DNA from: Sitta carolinensis | Taxonomy: Eukaryota; Chordata; Aves; Passeriformes; Sittidae | Direction of reading: 5' to 3' | DNA: 64,000 nucleotides | NCBI GenBank assembly: GCA_032173965.1 | Contig: JAVUNC010000019.1 | Span: 4,836,501 to 4,900,500, forward strand | Program-made: the position numbers and the translations under genes | Notes under the pieces: generated by a model | What the model was told of the DNA's origin: nothing | The model's input: the letters and a program-made list of their open reading frames with translations, nothing else | Databases searched by the model: none | Shown here: positions 35,641 to 49,385 of the stretch, piece by piece | How the letters are laid out: each line of letters starts with the position of its first letter | Numbering within the stretch: position 1 is the first letter of the stretch

Positions 35641-38523
35641 TGGTTTGTTTAAAACTTTTCATCCCATTGTTCTTCTAGAAACTGAAGATGTCTGTTTGTC
35701 TCCACACCCCACCGCTTCCATTTCCAATGCTGTTTCAAATTCTGACCCTCTCTGGAACATCATCCGTCCTTCACCAGCACAAAGAAGCAACCCTTGACAG
35801 ATTTCAACTGAGTCAGCCATTCTCCTTTCAGTTCTAACCTCTCCAACTTATTTTAACCTGAGCTGTTACCCACTCTCACCAAGAATGGCTGAATAGGCTG
35901 CTTTCTTCCTTATTACGTTTCCTTATCTGTAGTTTGTCATTTATATTATTTTTTCACTAATAAGCAGATTTGTCAAAAATATGTTGACAAGTAATTTTAA
36001 TTAGAACGACTTTTTTTTAAACCTTTCTCTCCACTCCATTTTAACCCTTCAAAAGTGAGAACCAAAAGTTTTAAAAGCTTCATCGTAATAAACATCTCAT
36101 GTAACCAACAATCACAACGCCACTGACCAAAAATAAAAATAAAATTCTTGAGACAAACTATGTAAATGGCCAGTAGATTTTAAAGTAGAAAAGAGCTAAA
36201 GAAATTAAATACCTGGCTGCTTGGTGTAATTACCTTTGCCCTCCTTCCCCACAGTTATTTAATCTTATTTTAAATGAACTCCTCTTTAGGTGACTTCACA
36301 CCCACGTGTCAGTTTTCAGGAGCACTCAGCCAGCAGAGGACACAAACACTGCCACAGTTCCTAATCCTCGCGTATAAACCATTAGTAGCGCATTCATTTG
36401 AGAAAGAAAAAGGTGGTGCTCATCTTGATGGGGTTGGGGGCAAGGCCTTTAACCTCCCATCAAGAACCAGCGGGGTTTGCTGTCACCCGGAGGAGACATG
36501 GCACACCTCAAAGGATCACCAAAGCCTCCGAGCATCCTTGACACACACCTCTGCTCTGCTGTATTCAGTGAACCTCCCGTGCCTATCCCCTCAGCAAATT
36601 GTACAGCTAATACTAATTATGACAGCTAATCATAACAGCTAATTATGAGGGAAAACCAGTGTCAACTGACAATGGAAACACTGATGGACTGAAGCAGAGC
36701 AGAGCCGTGGGAGAGCCCAGCCTGGCTGCCCTGGCCCCCGAGCAGGGAGCCACAGGCAGGGTCACACAGCGGGCAGTAAAGCCTGGCATTAACCACACCG
36801 CAGGACCCAAGGGCTGGAAAGCTTGGAGCGAGCACTCACGAGCTCCCAGCCAGCCTGCAGAGAATTTCTTAGCTCCATCTGGTGGGCAAACGAGCTGCCT
36901 CTGGCTCACAGACAACCATTCCCCTTTTAATAGTGAGTGTTTTTATGAGAAGAGATTATTAAGGAAGACCGACTTCATTAACAGCAATTTTCGCTTCTCC
37001 TGGGAAGAATTCCATTTATAAAGATTAAAACACATCACTACTGGCTGGAGTTATTTCCTGTCTCTTTGTAGTCACATTTCAGCTCCAGGCCTGTGTCTAC
37101 CTTCACAGTTCCCAGACAACTGCAACTACAGTCCCAAAGAGCAGCCAGGTCTCTCCTGAGATGCCGAGCACCCCGGTGACAGAAATCACAAAGCAGTTCA
37201 CGAGCAGCTCCCAGGCAGAAATGGAGCAAACACAGCACCTGCAAGAGAACTCTGCTGTTCCTGCTGAGCACGACCACGGCAGTCACTGGGTTTGCTTCCT
37301 GCACTCAGTACCCAGGCATGTGGTTCTGCGTGGAAGAGCGCAAGGAGTTATAAACTGCCCTCCCACGGGGAATGTTTCCTCAATAAACACCTTACCTAGC
37401 TCTTCCCCAGTGAGATGGATGAGAAGTAAATGAACTACAATAGGACCTCTTGACAAAGAATTCAGCAACTCCTCAAATTTGCCCTTGCTCACACGTTTCA
37501 AAAAAATATAGCATTTACATAGGAAAAGGGCCCAGTGAAAAGCAGGAAGTTATAATACATGGCTGCATTTAAGCTCATGATGGATTTCATTTGTTCATCC
37601 CACTGACAGGCTTTGGAATAATTCTTCATCCTCTGTTGTCAGATTTTTTAATACTCGAAAAACAACAGAGGTCTAGTAATTGAACTAAGGACCAAGACAG
37701 CCACGGCCATTTTGTCTATGCAGCCCAGCTAATGACAGAAGCAAAAAGAAAATATTTAGTTAAGTATCTTTGTCTGCAAGCTGGATGCAAACCAACAGTA
37801 TTAATAACCCTCTTTAAGACAGACATATGGACTAAAGCCTAAGATCACATCTCCGTAATTGTGATTACAATAGGTTTCTAGTTACTGGACTACGTGTCCC
37901 AGTTTAACAAGATCCCTGCTGTCACTATATTTTTTTGCTGAAGTTAAAGCAATAAATAGTTCTGCACTCTCGATTTCTGGTTTAAAAAAGAAACAATCTT
38001 AATGGTATTGCTATGGTCTTCCCAACATCAGAGTTCCCTTCTGTTCTTATCCTTGTTATTACATTTGAGTTAATTTATTACAAGACAAAAATATTTCTCA
38101 AACTCACAAGCATCCACTTTCAATAGCAACTGTATTTGATTACATTTAATAATATCAACTTAATGCATTTAGAGCTTAGTAAAAATGGGTTCCTATCAAG
38201 AAAATCTACTCCTTAAGCTACATGCAGTAATTATCATGACCGAAATGCAATTTTTTAATTCCTGAAGATGCAGACTTAGCTCATCTTAGACTGGTCATAG
38301 CAAATCATTTTACAAAGGGAGATACAGATACTGTCCTTAGTGTACAGGTGATGGGGTAGCAGAGGCACAAAGAGATGAAAGTATTTCACCTCTAGAGGTG
38401 AAAATGGGAGTACAGCTCCTCCGATGGACTTCTGATGCAGTATCATACCCCACAATGTGAATATAGATCCATCATGCTAAGTAAAAGCTTCTCAGTTTGC
38501 AAAGGTTTCTACTGGCAGCTCAG
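35641..38523. other. noncoding DNA with a CpG-richer patch at 36.3-37.4 kb
   Basis: No exon was recognised. Two consecutive plus-strand frames (36,274-36,642 and 36,659-37,021, about 120 codons each) lie in a GC-richer patch and are overlapped by antisense frames; they show no domain. A small repeat has three copies of ACAGCTAAT at 36,603-36,611, 36,622-36,630 and 36,635-36,643. A segment at about 38,315-38,390 loosely resembles the reverse complement of a MIR 3' half but is too weak to call. Confidence 0.5.
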
Positions 38524-38544
38524 AAAAAAAAACAAACAACCAAC

Positions 38545-38583
<39 letters not shown>

Positions 38584-38597
38584 ACAAAAAAAAAAAA
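38524..38597. repeat. A-rich tract including 37 pure A
   Basis: A run of 37 A occupies 38,546-38,582. It is flanked by (A)n(CAA/CCAA)n-like sequence on the left and a further 12 A after a CAC interruption on the right. No retrocopy is recognisable beside it. Confidence 0.95.
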
Positions 38598-39011
38598 CCC
38601 ACCCAACCAGATTCTGTTTAAATTCAGCTACAATTTCTGCTTGAGCTCACACAGTGGACACCCTCCTGGAAAAGCAGGACTGTGCCTCTCACTTGCTCAT
38701 TAAACGACACGCAGTTGTTTATTATCCATGGTATCTTTGTTTCTCAGAGGACACAAACTGCCTAACTATGTAGATATGAACTCATATGTGAACAGCAGTG
38801 ATGAGTCAAATCATGAAATTTTACTTGTCTAACCTAATTGAATCTACCCCAGACAGTAATAACACTAAAGAAAAAATAAAAAAAAGGAATTTCACTGCCT
38901 GTTCCCTTTTTCATAAAAAGCTCAGCTCTGACTGTAATACACCAGGGCAATATTTGAATGCTACAGTGCACAGATGCAACCACACAGAAAATTAGAACTC
39001 TCCAAATTAAT

Positions 39012-39057
39012 AAAAAAAAAAAAATAAAATAAAATAAAAAAAAAAAAAAAAAAAAAA
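39012..39057. repeat. A-rich tract, AAAAT units then 22 A
   Basis: Thirteen A are followed by AAAAT units and then 22 uninterrupted A (39,036-39,057). This is a low-complexity microsatellite, only about 430 bases after the previous A tract. Confidence 0.93.
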
Positions 39058-42000
39058 GCAAGCAGCTATAGTACATAGCTGCATCACTACCAGCTCAAGA
39101 GTGGAAAAGTACTTCATCTGCTTAGCCCCTTTCTACTCTGTTGGTGACGTCAGCCAGGCACTAATGAAAGCCCAATTAGCATATCACCTTGTGTGTTTGA
39201 ATGTACAATTGGAGCAGCTGATGATTCTCTTCTGAGATTTTAAATAACCACCAAAGCTGAGCCAGAGCTGCTGCTTGGTAGGGAAGATTTAGCTTCACAA
39301 CATACCCAGTTCCCTGTGCAGCACAAACAAATGTGCCAATGGCAGAAAAAAACCCAACCCAGAGCAGATCATTTCTCTGAGGAAAGCAACACAAAGCAGC
39401 TCCCATTTTGAACAGCATTCGTTTGGCCCTCATTGTAGAATATAAGCTGTAATTCCTAAATGAAAACTGCATTAACTATTTGCTACCAAAAAACAGGGTA
39501 CAGACCTTGGTGAGCTTTAGGGAAGCAGTACCCTTGTCAATGCCCTGCCAATTTTCCAGTTGACAGTGACTGAAGAGCAAACAGCCATAGGGCAGAATGT
39601 GCATCCTTCTGCTCTAAAACATGCTGCAATCAGCCAGTGTAGAAAAGAAAGGGAATTTGCAGACCATTCAGCTTCAGGCATTGACTGGACTCATTGGTGG
39701 GGAGGGTTCTGTGACTCCCTTTGGTCCCTATTAACCACCAGTGTGCAAGGGAGGACAACAATGCACGGCTCTCACCCCATCACCTGAACAGCTGCACCAG
39801 CTGTTTGTTCCTTAAGCACAGATGTGAGTGTTGCCATCCAGGGAGCCACAAGTCATTCTCAGCACAGCAATGCACCAACTGGCACAGGATTTCAAATGAC
39901 CAGAATGAACAGGGGTGGAGATGACACGTCAGGCCAAAGAGATACCTATTGAAGCATTGCAATATTGACAGAAAGTAGTGAAAAAAATGAAAGGCCTAAG
40001 TGTAGCAAAAACTTGCCTATTAAACTTCCTGTACAGAGACTGAAAGCAGGACCAGAGGCTTCTGCCAGACCTTAGAGAAATCCTAAAGGACATCACTGTT
40101 TTGCAGATTTGAGGGCTAGAAACTGAAAACTGTCTCTGTCAATCCAACAGCAATGACAGGAAAGTGCAGTGCTCTGAGCAAGAGCTTCAACCCTGACCTA
40201 GATAAAGACTATCTAAAAGAAACAGGAATTCAAGCCCAACAGGACTTCCTTGGAGTCTCTGCTGAAGTGACAAGATTACTTATGAGGTTCAACTGGACTG
40301 GTAAAGTGCTGGTGTTGATCACTCTGCCTAAATGGCAGAAATCAAACCCCAAGCACAACAAATATACTGAGAGCAGCCCTTCAATTCCCACAAACCCCAA
40401 AGAGCTTCTGCCCACTCCCTACCCCCTTTAAATACTGAGTCTTCCTGTCTGACCATGGCAGTGATAGGACACAAAACAGTCTGTGACCATCAGAGAATGC
40501 CTCACAAGCAGACAGAACCACAACAGATTTTAAAGGGCTCTGTTAAATGAGAACATGTCCGTGAGTGATTTTCAGCCTCAAACCATCCTCTTACTCATAG
40601 CTGATCACATCAACATGTGCCAGGTTTTGCACAAAAAAGGAAAAATGCTAACAAGTCAAATAGCTAAATAATATTGCATTTAAGTCTTTATTAAACATGG
40701 ACACTGTATACAGATGTAATTAAAGCTTGGGCTTTGATTTGGCAAGCATCCTCTATAAATAAACTATATTTCACTGTTCTTTCTCCTCAGTGCTTCATCA
40801 AACCCGAGAGATGTCCTTCAGTTTCTCCCCCACCCTTGGGATTATCAAATGTTTTATAGCTCTGCAAACCTTAGAACGGCCAAACACGGCAGCTGTAGAT
40901 GAAAGGGAATTATCTTCAAGGTGCTTTCTCTCAGCAGTATCCTCATTTTCTTGCCTGGAGTGGGGAGACTTACCAGAGAGCCAGGATGAGAGAGCAGGGC
41001 CCCATTCCAGAGTGCAGAATAAGAACACAGACTCGATATCACAGCTCCTTCCAAGTGGTGATCAGTCTTCTAAATGATCTATGGGAAAAGGAGACAGTAT
41101 TGAAAAACTTTAACACCATAGTGAGCTACTTCTTGCCAAATTATATATCTCATCTTATCATTTCTCAGGAGAGATATTATTTTGCTAATTATGTCTAATG
41201 ATTTTTTATGGTAGAAGTTTTCCTAAAGATTTTACATTCATTCTCACAGCACTAAAGAGAAATTGTCATGTTGTTCTAAGGCCATATTTAACCTTTGCAG
41301 CAAATGAAGAGAGCATAAACAGGCTGAGATTTAAAAAATCCACACTTTAACTGAAGTATGTTTTATTTTCCATTCTGCAAAAAAACCAAATTCTTGTTTT
41401 GTCTGAAACCTTCCTTTCATTAAATCATTAATTAAAGCAGACCAGAAATATGAGTTGAGATGGCCCCATTTAGCATTCAATAAACTCGGTAAACAGCAGA
41501 AATTAGGAAAAGGAACATCAGATGCATAAACAACATAAAGTAAAATTGACGTCTAATGGTATTTATTTCAATACTTGGAATAGCATCTGCGATCAGCATT
41601 CTTAAACAATCACACTATGAACTAGAATACAAGAGTGTTTCTCTTTGCAAATCAATTCTGACAAAGGGATACTTGAACTGTGCAGCAATCCCAACTGGAT
41701 ATGTTCTTTGGAAAAGTTTTATTCCCAGTCTTACAACCTCAAAATCCCCCAGAAATACCTAGACAAGATCAAAACCAAAGCAGTAACACAGTCGAGACAA
41801 ACACGAGCTCTTCCACCCAGAGTGATTTAGAGACACGGGGTGTAAGAGATTTAGAGGTGCTCTTGTCCATTTTCAGGCCATTAACAGCTGCACGGAGTGG
41901 GAGTGAACATCCAAAGGCACACGTTTGCATTCCTTATGCATCAGCAGCTCCAACTAAACTTCCAGAATGTCCCCACTGTGCCCTGCAAAAACACACAGCC

Positions 42001-45000
42001 AGCTCTACCCTCCCTTATTCTAGAGGAAACAGAATTTAAATGCAGTTCAGTCAGCAGTTTTATCCAAGTAGAATGAAAGGGGAACTGAGCTTTCTCTTTC
42101 AAAATTGACAAAGTGATTTGCAAGCTGTAATGGAGAGTCGCTGCTTCCCCTTCCTGGGGGCTGGATAATGCATCTGCACGGGGAGTATCTGGGAATCTAG
42201 AAGTATCCACTTCTCAAAGACTGCTACTTGAAATGACTAATCTGAACCAGTGTAACTCCACAACTGATTCTTTATTTGCTTCCAGTGGTTGCCCTTATCG
42301 ACTTACAGTGTACTACATTTCTAAAAATCATAGGTTTCTTTGTTTGCTTCCAGAAAAAACACTTATTTTAGATAAACTTGTCTCCACAAAGTTATTTTTC
42401 AATTTTCTTCAGTCGCTGCTGTGCCTTCAGGAATGTCTGATTACCCATAAAATGCCTTCTGACAGCTCAGATTCATTACTAAATTACCACATTTAAATTT
42501 TTCATGTGCACAGGGCAATTACTTTTATGAATGACTGTCAGCAGTGTTTCACTAAATCTGAATGAATTTTTAAAGGATTCTAATTGCCACTTAGATGCCC
42601 CTATAACTCTTTTAAAGTTTTAAAGGCTTTCATGTCTTTTGGCCATAGTTACCTGTGTGTAACTATGCTGGGTTTCAACACAAACATGTTCCCTCTCACA
42701 TTTTATAACACTGAAAATTATTTACATCAGAAACAAAGAAATATGAAGCTGGTGGTGCTACATAGGCAGATAGACTGCACAGTAGAAATGATTCATAGTC
42801 AAAGTCTTGAGAATGAATAATTATCTGTAAAACTCACCAGAGCTCTTGCATCAAGTTACATTATTCATTTGGGTTTTGGCAGGAGAAATTAATGAATTCC
42901 AACTTGACAGACATCTCAAAAAATATAAAATTTTCAAGTAGTTGGGCCAAACTAAACCTTTAATATGTGCAGGGAAAGAAAAAATAGAGGTACCCAAGGA
43001 GAGGGTTTTTTTCCCACTGAAATTTTAAAAAGCACAGATACAAATATGTATTCAGAAAGGGCAGGTGAGTTTTAAATTACACCTCTAAGATGGGCTGGAG
43101 TTCTGACTTGTCTCCCAGTGGAGTGTCATCAGGAAATTTCATCAGCACGATCTATTTTTTACGCCAAGGTTGCTAATGAAAGTGATAAACAAGATCAGAA
43201 ATAAACTAATCGTTGATGCTTTCCCCCAACAAACTCCATCTAGATGTTTTTCTCTTTCAAGTTCCACATTTTGTGCATGTTCTTCATCCAACTGCTTGCC
43301 CACTTTTGGAGATTTTTCTATTTTTCTTTTCATTTTCACTGTATGCTATCAGTTTGTAGAGACATCAAATGAAATATTCCTTTGCAAACCTGATGGACTA
43401 ATGCTTCTTTAATTCTTTTGTCTAGAAAGTCAAAGATCAGGATAACAGGAAAGAAATAGAAAAATATGTCTTCCACATCTTCTTGTGCACAGCAAATGAA
43501 GTTTTTGTCACTGAGGTCTAAGTGAGACATTTGAAAAAGGTCCTATCAAAACAGTGATGTTGAAAAATAGCCTATAAAAATGACTTGCATTTCTTAAATT
43601 AAACATGAAGCAAATACCCCATTTACATCTAAGACACTTTGACAACCTTGCTGGTTTTCTCACTGACTGACAGCAGAAATGTGGTCGACCTAGGGAACTT
43701 CATCTCTGCCCCCTTTTTCAGTGGAGAGGGGGGAAAACATGTGGCAAGCCCACTTCTGTAAAGATTTTGAAATCTTCCGATGAATGTGCTGCAAGCCATT
43801 TTTAAGCAATATCAATCTTCTGCAAAAGCAAACCTATTTCACCGTGACCTTCAACAAAGGCCAAAGCCCGAGGGATGGCTGCCAGCAGCGAGTTATGGTT
43901 CAATATCCAACCTTGTATGGGATCCAAAAGGGGTTTTCATCTGCATCTAAACTCTAATTAGCAGCTCTCAAAGCTGTGTTTGATAGCTTTATTCCAACAG
44001 TCAATATCAGCCCTTAATACTTGCCCATATTGCTGTCCAAAATACACAGCTATGAAGAATTGCTTGAAAAAGGTGAGCCCAGCAAAAGCTGCCACCTGCA
44101 AGAGATAACTCCATTGTATCACAGAGGCAAGGACAGGTCAAACGGGGCTGAAGCTGAGCCAAGAGAGCAGTAAATTGCCAATGTTATTCCCTGGTTCCCA
44201 GTGCTCCCACTGACCTAAGCAGCTTAATGAACCCTGGTCTTCTGATCAGATCCAAAATAGCTGAGCTGGGCTCTGGCTTCAGCCTTACTAGCATGCTTAA
44301 ATACAGAGAAACGGTATTTAAGTGTGTGGAGGGATGTAAAAGAACTCCATGTTGCTAAGAAAACTGCCTGTGTACAGGAAGAGTTGGGCTTTTCCCCCTC
44401 ATACAAGGGGCACATCTTAGCATTTCTGAAGATCCTCAATATTTTGCAAATCAGAATCCGACTGTAAAAACTGAAAGGGTTTGAAGAAGCTACCTCAACA
44501 CATTCTCTTGCCTTCTCTCTTCTCCAGCTTCCCACTTTAAATTCCTGCCAGATGACTCATACTGAATGTCTCTCCAAAAACTTTGAGGGTTCTGTCCCAC
44601 TTACTCTGAGAAAAAAGTTTTTCATTGCAAAGAACACCATTTATGCCTATTAACAGAAAGTTAATTCCACAGATTTTGCTAGGTTTTCCCAATTACAATG
44701 GCAACTATTTGAAAAACAGAGGCTGTTCCCGTTGAAGTGTCACGTTGCCCAGACATTAAAATTAACTACATACATTTATTTCTTAAAACCATTACAGTGA
44801 AGAGAACAAATGCCAACCCTGAATGGTGCATGCCCTCATTCTGTGAGGGAACCTCATCTTTCCCACTACACATGGAGTGTAGCAGACTGTCCTTGGCACA
44901 ACAGCAAACAGGAATAAGCAGGAGCTACTGGACTTTATTTAAGAGCTTTTACACAGCCTGATTATTGCACATGCATTCACCTGCTCTCCTCCCAGCTTTC

Positions 45001-48000
45001 TAGGTTCACCAAGACCTGACTGCCCTGCCCCAGAGGAAGATCACTGCTAGCCTGAGCAAGGTAGGCAGAAAGTTCTTTCAGTTCTTGCTGGCCAGGCCCC
45101 GTGCACATCCCTGAGAGCTTGTCTCCATGCAGCTCGCTGATTTCCAGGATCCATGCACATGTCCACGACCTGTGCTCCAGCCAGAATCTCCACCACTGTC
45201 TTTTCATGTAATCTTCTTTTCAAGATCACTTATTTTTTGGGAAGCCATCTTTCTTCTTTCCAGCACCAAAGCCTGTGTTCCTCCCAGTCTAAACCAGGAC
45301 ACAGTCTAAGGGCAGAAGCATCACATCTGGTCAGCCTCCTTGTTGTTGGTTCTTTCTCAGGCCTGCTTATTAATTGTAGGGTTTGGGTTGTTAATTGAAG
45401 GATTTGGGATATGCCACTACATTTTAGCCCACATGCTATCAGAATTTACAACTGAGCAATACCAACTGCAGCCAGCAAGCAAGCAGCAGGCTGCTGCTTC
45501 AGAGTTCAAAAGTTCAGTTTCAGACACTCACATACAGGCCCAGTTATCTGCCAGCTGTGTGTGCTCACAGTTCAGGCTATTTCTTCACCTCAGACACAGA
45601 CAGAGAGGTTATAGCCATGCTGAGACAAAGTGGAATCTGCAGATGATTTCCACGTAAGAGCCACCTCTCTCAGGAGACCCACATGGTAACTGGATTAGGT
45701 CATGTGTCATCCCCTAGTCTCAGTTAACTCCCCACACGTGCTCTGGAGTCTGTTCAAAAGAAAGCAAATTGCCTTCATCCAAAAGGCACTGCAGCCTGTG
45801 GATGGATTTCTCTTCTGAGAGCAACTGGATCAGGCCCCAGTCTGGGGCTGTCACAGTGTCTGGGTGTTTGTCAGGGCTGCTCCACGTGCGGCCACAGCAA
45901 AGCATTGGCAAGGCAGCACAAAACCACAAGCCCTGATTCATTATGATTTTTCATATCTCAGTAGGAAAGAAGCAATTAAAAGTATCATAAGAATATTCCC
46001 AAGTGGATTTTAAAAAGTTTTGAAGCTGGTTAAACTTTTATTCAACACTGACAATGGTTATTCTGAATAGCTCAGAGTGGGGAGATTTAAAGGCTTACAT
46101 AAGGCCAAATAACAGTCAGGAAAACCCAGAAAAGCTTTAGGCCTTCTACAGGATCTATTTTGTTCTAGCTGGATCAGTGGACCTAATAAAACTTTATCTG
46201 CCTCATATCCTTAGGCTATCAAAGCTACAAAAACACTATCTTCTTATTAACTTAGTGTTTTACCAACACTGAGAATCTGACTTCATGAATGTGTTTCCTG
46301 TTAGAAAGGAGACAAAAACAGATGGAACCACACTTTGGAAGACTCACCATGCTATTTATACTTCAGAAAAGGTATTTGCTTTCCATGGGAACTCAGAGCT
46401 ATCTATTGGTTTTAAGTTTATGAGTTAAGTGTCCTTTTAGAGCTTTCAAATAAGACAATGTACGATGTGTCTGGTTTCACTGCTTTCCCCACAACAGATA
46501 AAGAGGCCATCTGCTGAGTTTATCAGTGGCAGAAACTTTCATTAACACCCAAATAACTGCATATTACACCTACACTCAGAGAAGAGGCCACTTTATCCTG
46601 CAGCTTCCATCCACTGAGCTGTGGTTCCTGGACTGCAATACCCAGGCAGCTCAGAAATCTCACAATACAACTCCTCTCCTTGAGATTGGGGGTATTCCAT
46701 CACTCTTAGTTTACAAGTAAGGCACTTAGACAGCATGACAGAACTGATCAACCTAAAGACATGCGAGGTGTACAAACTTCTGTAATTTGAACTTCATCCA
46801 CCTGAGCCCTAAGCTGAAGGTTCTCAGTTCAGAGCAGCCCCTTCTGGAGGATGATTGTTACCTGCACAGTGGACTTCAGATGGCCCTGTTCCTGCTGACA
46901 GAGCTATTATCCATCACTTCATTAGTCCTCTGCTCCCTAAGAACTGAGGAAGAACTGTTGAGAGCTAAAAATCCCCCAGACATGGCTCTATACATCATGG
47001 ACCGTCACAGCTAATGGCCTCGACAGTAGGACTAACAAGAGACAACACTAACAACATTGGGGAAAAAAATTACCTTCAGTCCAGCCATGCACTGCCGTCT
47101 CCTCTTTTTTTTTTTTAAAGTAGCACATCCCTGTGCCTTTAATTACAGCAGGCAGGATGTGAACAGATGCTCACTGCACCCAGCAGCCCAGTGATTCAGG
47201 CAAACTTCTAGCTCTTAGCAAATCCTTTAGGTAGCTGACTCAGGTAAACAAGATGTGCAGATTCCCCCCAGCTGATTAACCACTGGACTTGCACAAGCTT
47301 GGCTCATTGACCACAGCTGTTGGGAATACAAATGTCCTCAGCTGACAGCCCTGTTCTCAGTTTCATCATCATTTTGGGTTGAAAACAAAAATGTCATCAT
47401 TCGCTGACATCTTGTCTGGAGTTGGGACAAAATACCCCAAATCAGTAGGAGGTGAGGAATGCTTCCATGAAATGAATCACGAGTTGAAGTTATTCAAATA
47501 ATAAAAAAGTAAAGCAGAGAACAAGATACAGGCTACAGGGACAGTCAGCCTGCAGTTCTCCAGATAAATCCTACAGATTTATGTACTGCTTACAGATGTC
47601 TCAGTTACGAGGCCTGGCTCTCAAACTACCTCCCAAAGAAACAAAATCCACACAGATCCTCAATGATATACAAGCAGCATGTGAATTCAATTTCTTTAAT
47701 AATCAAACCTAAGTCCCTAGCAGTTCCAGCTGTCATGTCCATTTCTAGCTTCTACAGGCACTTTATCAGCCTTTACTTCCAGAGCTGATGTCACACAACA
47801 CATCTGCTGGTAACTGCTGTGAAAACGTCCCCAATTTCACACCTTCCCAAAGGCAGATCCTCCAAAATCCTGTGCTACAACATGCAAGTGCCTCTTGACA
47901 GCCTCTCCAGCAATAAGTAGGCACAGTTCTAGAAAACCTGAATGGATCTTGCAAGCCTTCATCTCTCATCACATCTGTGTCTTTTCCTGCCAAATATTTC

Positions 48001-49289
48001 ACCCCGCCCTTCCCTCCACAGCCTCTCTCTTATCCATACAAACAACCCTCTCTTTGGTAAAGATGAAGCTTTCATAATCCACTTGCCGATGAAGGAAAAC
48101 AGAAATAGAAGTAAGCACACATGTTTTTTCCCTTGCTTACTTTCAGGATGCCATAGAATTTTTCTTCAGCTCTGACTGGATGGATCTGAACACTGGAAAG
48201 ATACAGACAAGCATTTGGGATGCCTGCTGTAACAAAACAAGCATTGACATTTAGTGTGGAAATTATAGAAGACATTAAGTCATGGTGATTGCCAAAACTC
48301 AAATTCCCTGGAGTTTTATAGGTTTTTTAAGTATCACAGCAAATTATATCCAACACCCAGATTTTCTGTAATGGATGCTACAGTTTAATTATATTGGTTC
48401 GTAAAGTTTCTTTAACTTTCATCTTCTTGGGTCCATATTGTAAGTGTAAGAAACAACCAGCTGTTCATTAAGAGTCCTAGGCTGCAAGGAGCTGAGCATC
48501 TCTGTGAACTCCAGTCACCTGGGAACAGCCAGTGTAAGAGATGGGGAACACAATTTGTGGGATTAGGCCCTGAGAACAGGAGCACAATGCAGACTGCTAG
48601 ACCCAAAGACTGTCCAAGGCAGTGACTCCTCCTTGAAGCATAGTAAATAGGCTTTAGTACAGGGAGTGCCAACAAAACAGGTACTTGCCATTCAGTATTT
48701 TACACGTCTTGCTGTTGCTGTGCAACATCTTGCTCCTGTCAAGCAAAAAGCCACATGACCTTAAGGCATTTGTGAGCCACTTAAGCTCATGAGTCTATGC
48801 AGTCCACTTGCTTGAAAGACAAACATTTGCTGGTGAAAAGGTAGGAAAGGGAAGCAGGGGAAGTGGAAAGAAACCCTTTTTCCTATGGGACAATCATTCG
48901 GGATTAGTAATAAGTGTTAAAAGAGAAAACTGCACTGCTAGTCATCCTCTCTGAAAAAAATAAAAATGCACGTTCCCAATTTGCATCTGCAAATGCAGAG
49001 CCTGCAGTGACTTTTCAGATTAGCAGATTGTAGCATCACCATACCCTTACCAATTAGCCTCTAAATGATTACCCAGGTCCCAAGAAACCAGAGCAGAGTT
49101 ATCATTAGTGCCCAGCACTAATACAGCATTTCAGCACTCTAAACATTTAACAGAAGAAATGACATAAATAATTATAAGAACAACTCTAGTGATTCTTAGC
49201 CTTGCTAAAATAAACAGTACTATTTGTTATCCTATTATAATACTTTGCATTTCCTATTTTATTCTGGTGCCGTTTTCCCTTCTTCTAAA
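39058..49289. other. noncoding DNA, no gene recognised
   Basis: About 10 kb without a recognisable gene or clear repeat. A short imperfect direct repeat, with 18-base units at 45,370-45,387 and 45,391-45,408 matching at 16 positions, is the only local structure noted besides a T run at 47,106-47,116. Open frames of up to about 119 codons have no family resemblance. Confidence 0.55.
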
Positions 49290-49385
49290 CGATCATGAGG
49301 TCAGGTTGGAAGGACGAAAAAGAATCTCATAAAGTGCTAAATCTACAGGAACTGAGGTTGTTTAGCACTCCAGAGAGTGCAGACA
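49290..49385 (+). mobile_element. possible old CR1 fragment
   Basis: A short segment resembles the CR1 sense strand near the end of ORF2, with 'CAGGAACTGAGGTTGTTTAG' followed by 'CACTCCAGAGAG' in the expected order. The match is brief and degenerate and could be chance. It cannot be extended confidently in either direction. Confidence 0.3.

Noticed and set aside
38315..38390. Possible MIR 3' half (reverse complement)
   Set aside because: Only a loose resemblance around GCAGAGGCACAAAGAGATGAAAG, without the flanking core; too weak to list as an element.
44570..44640. Possible CR1 fragment on the minus strand
   Set aside because: A few words resemble the CR1 3' region but the order cannot be followed for more than about 30 bases.
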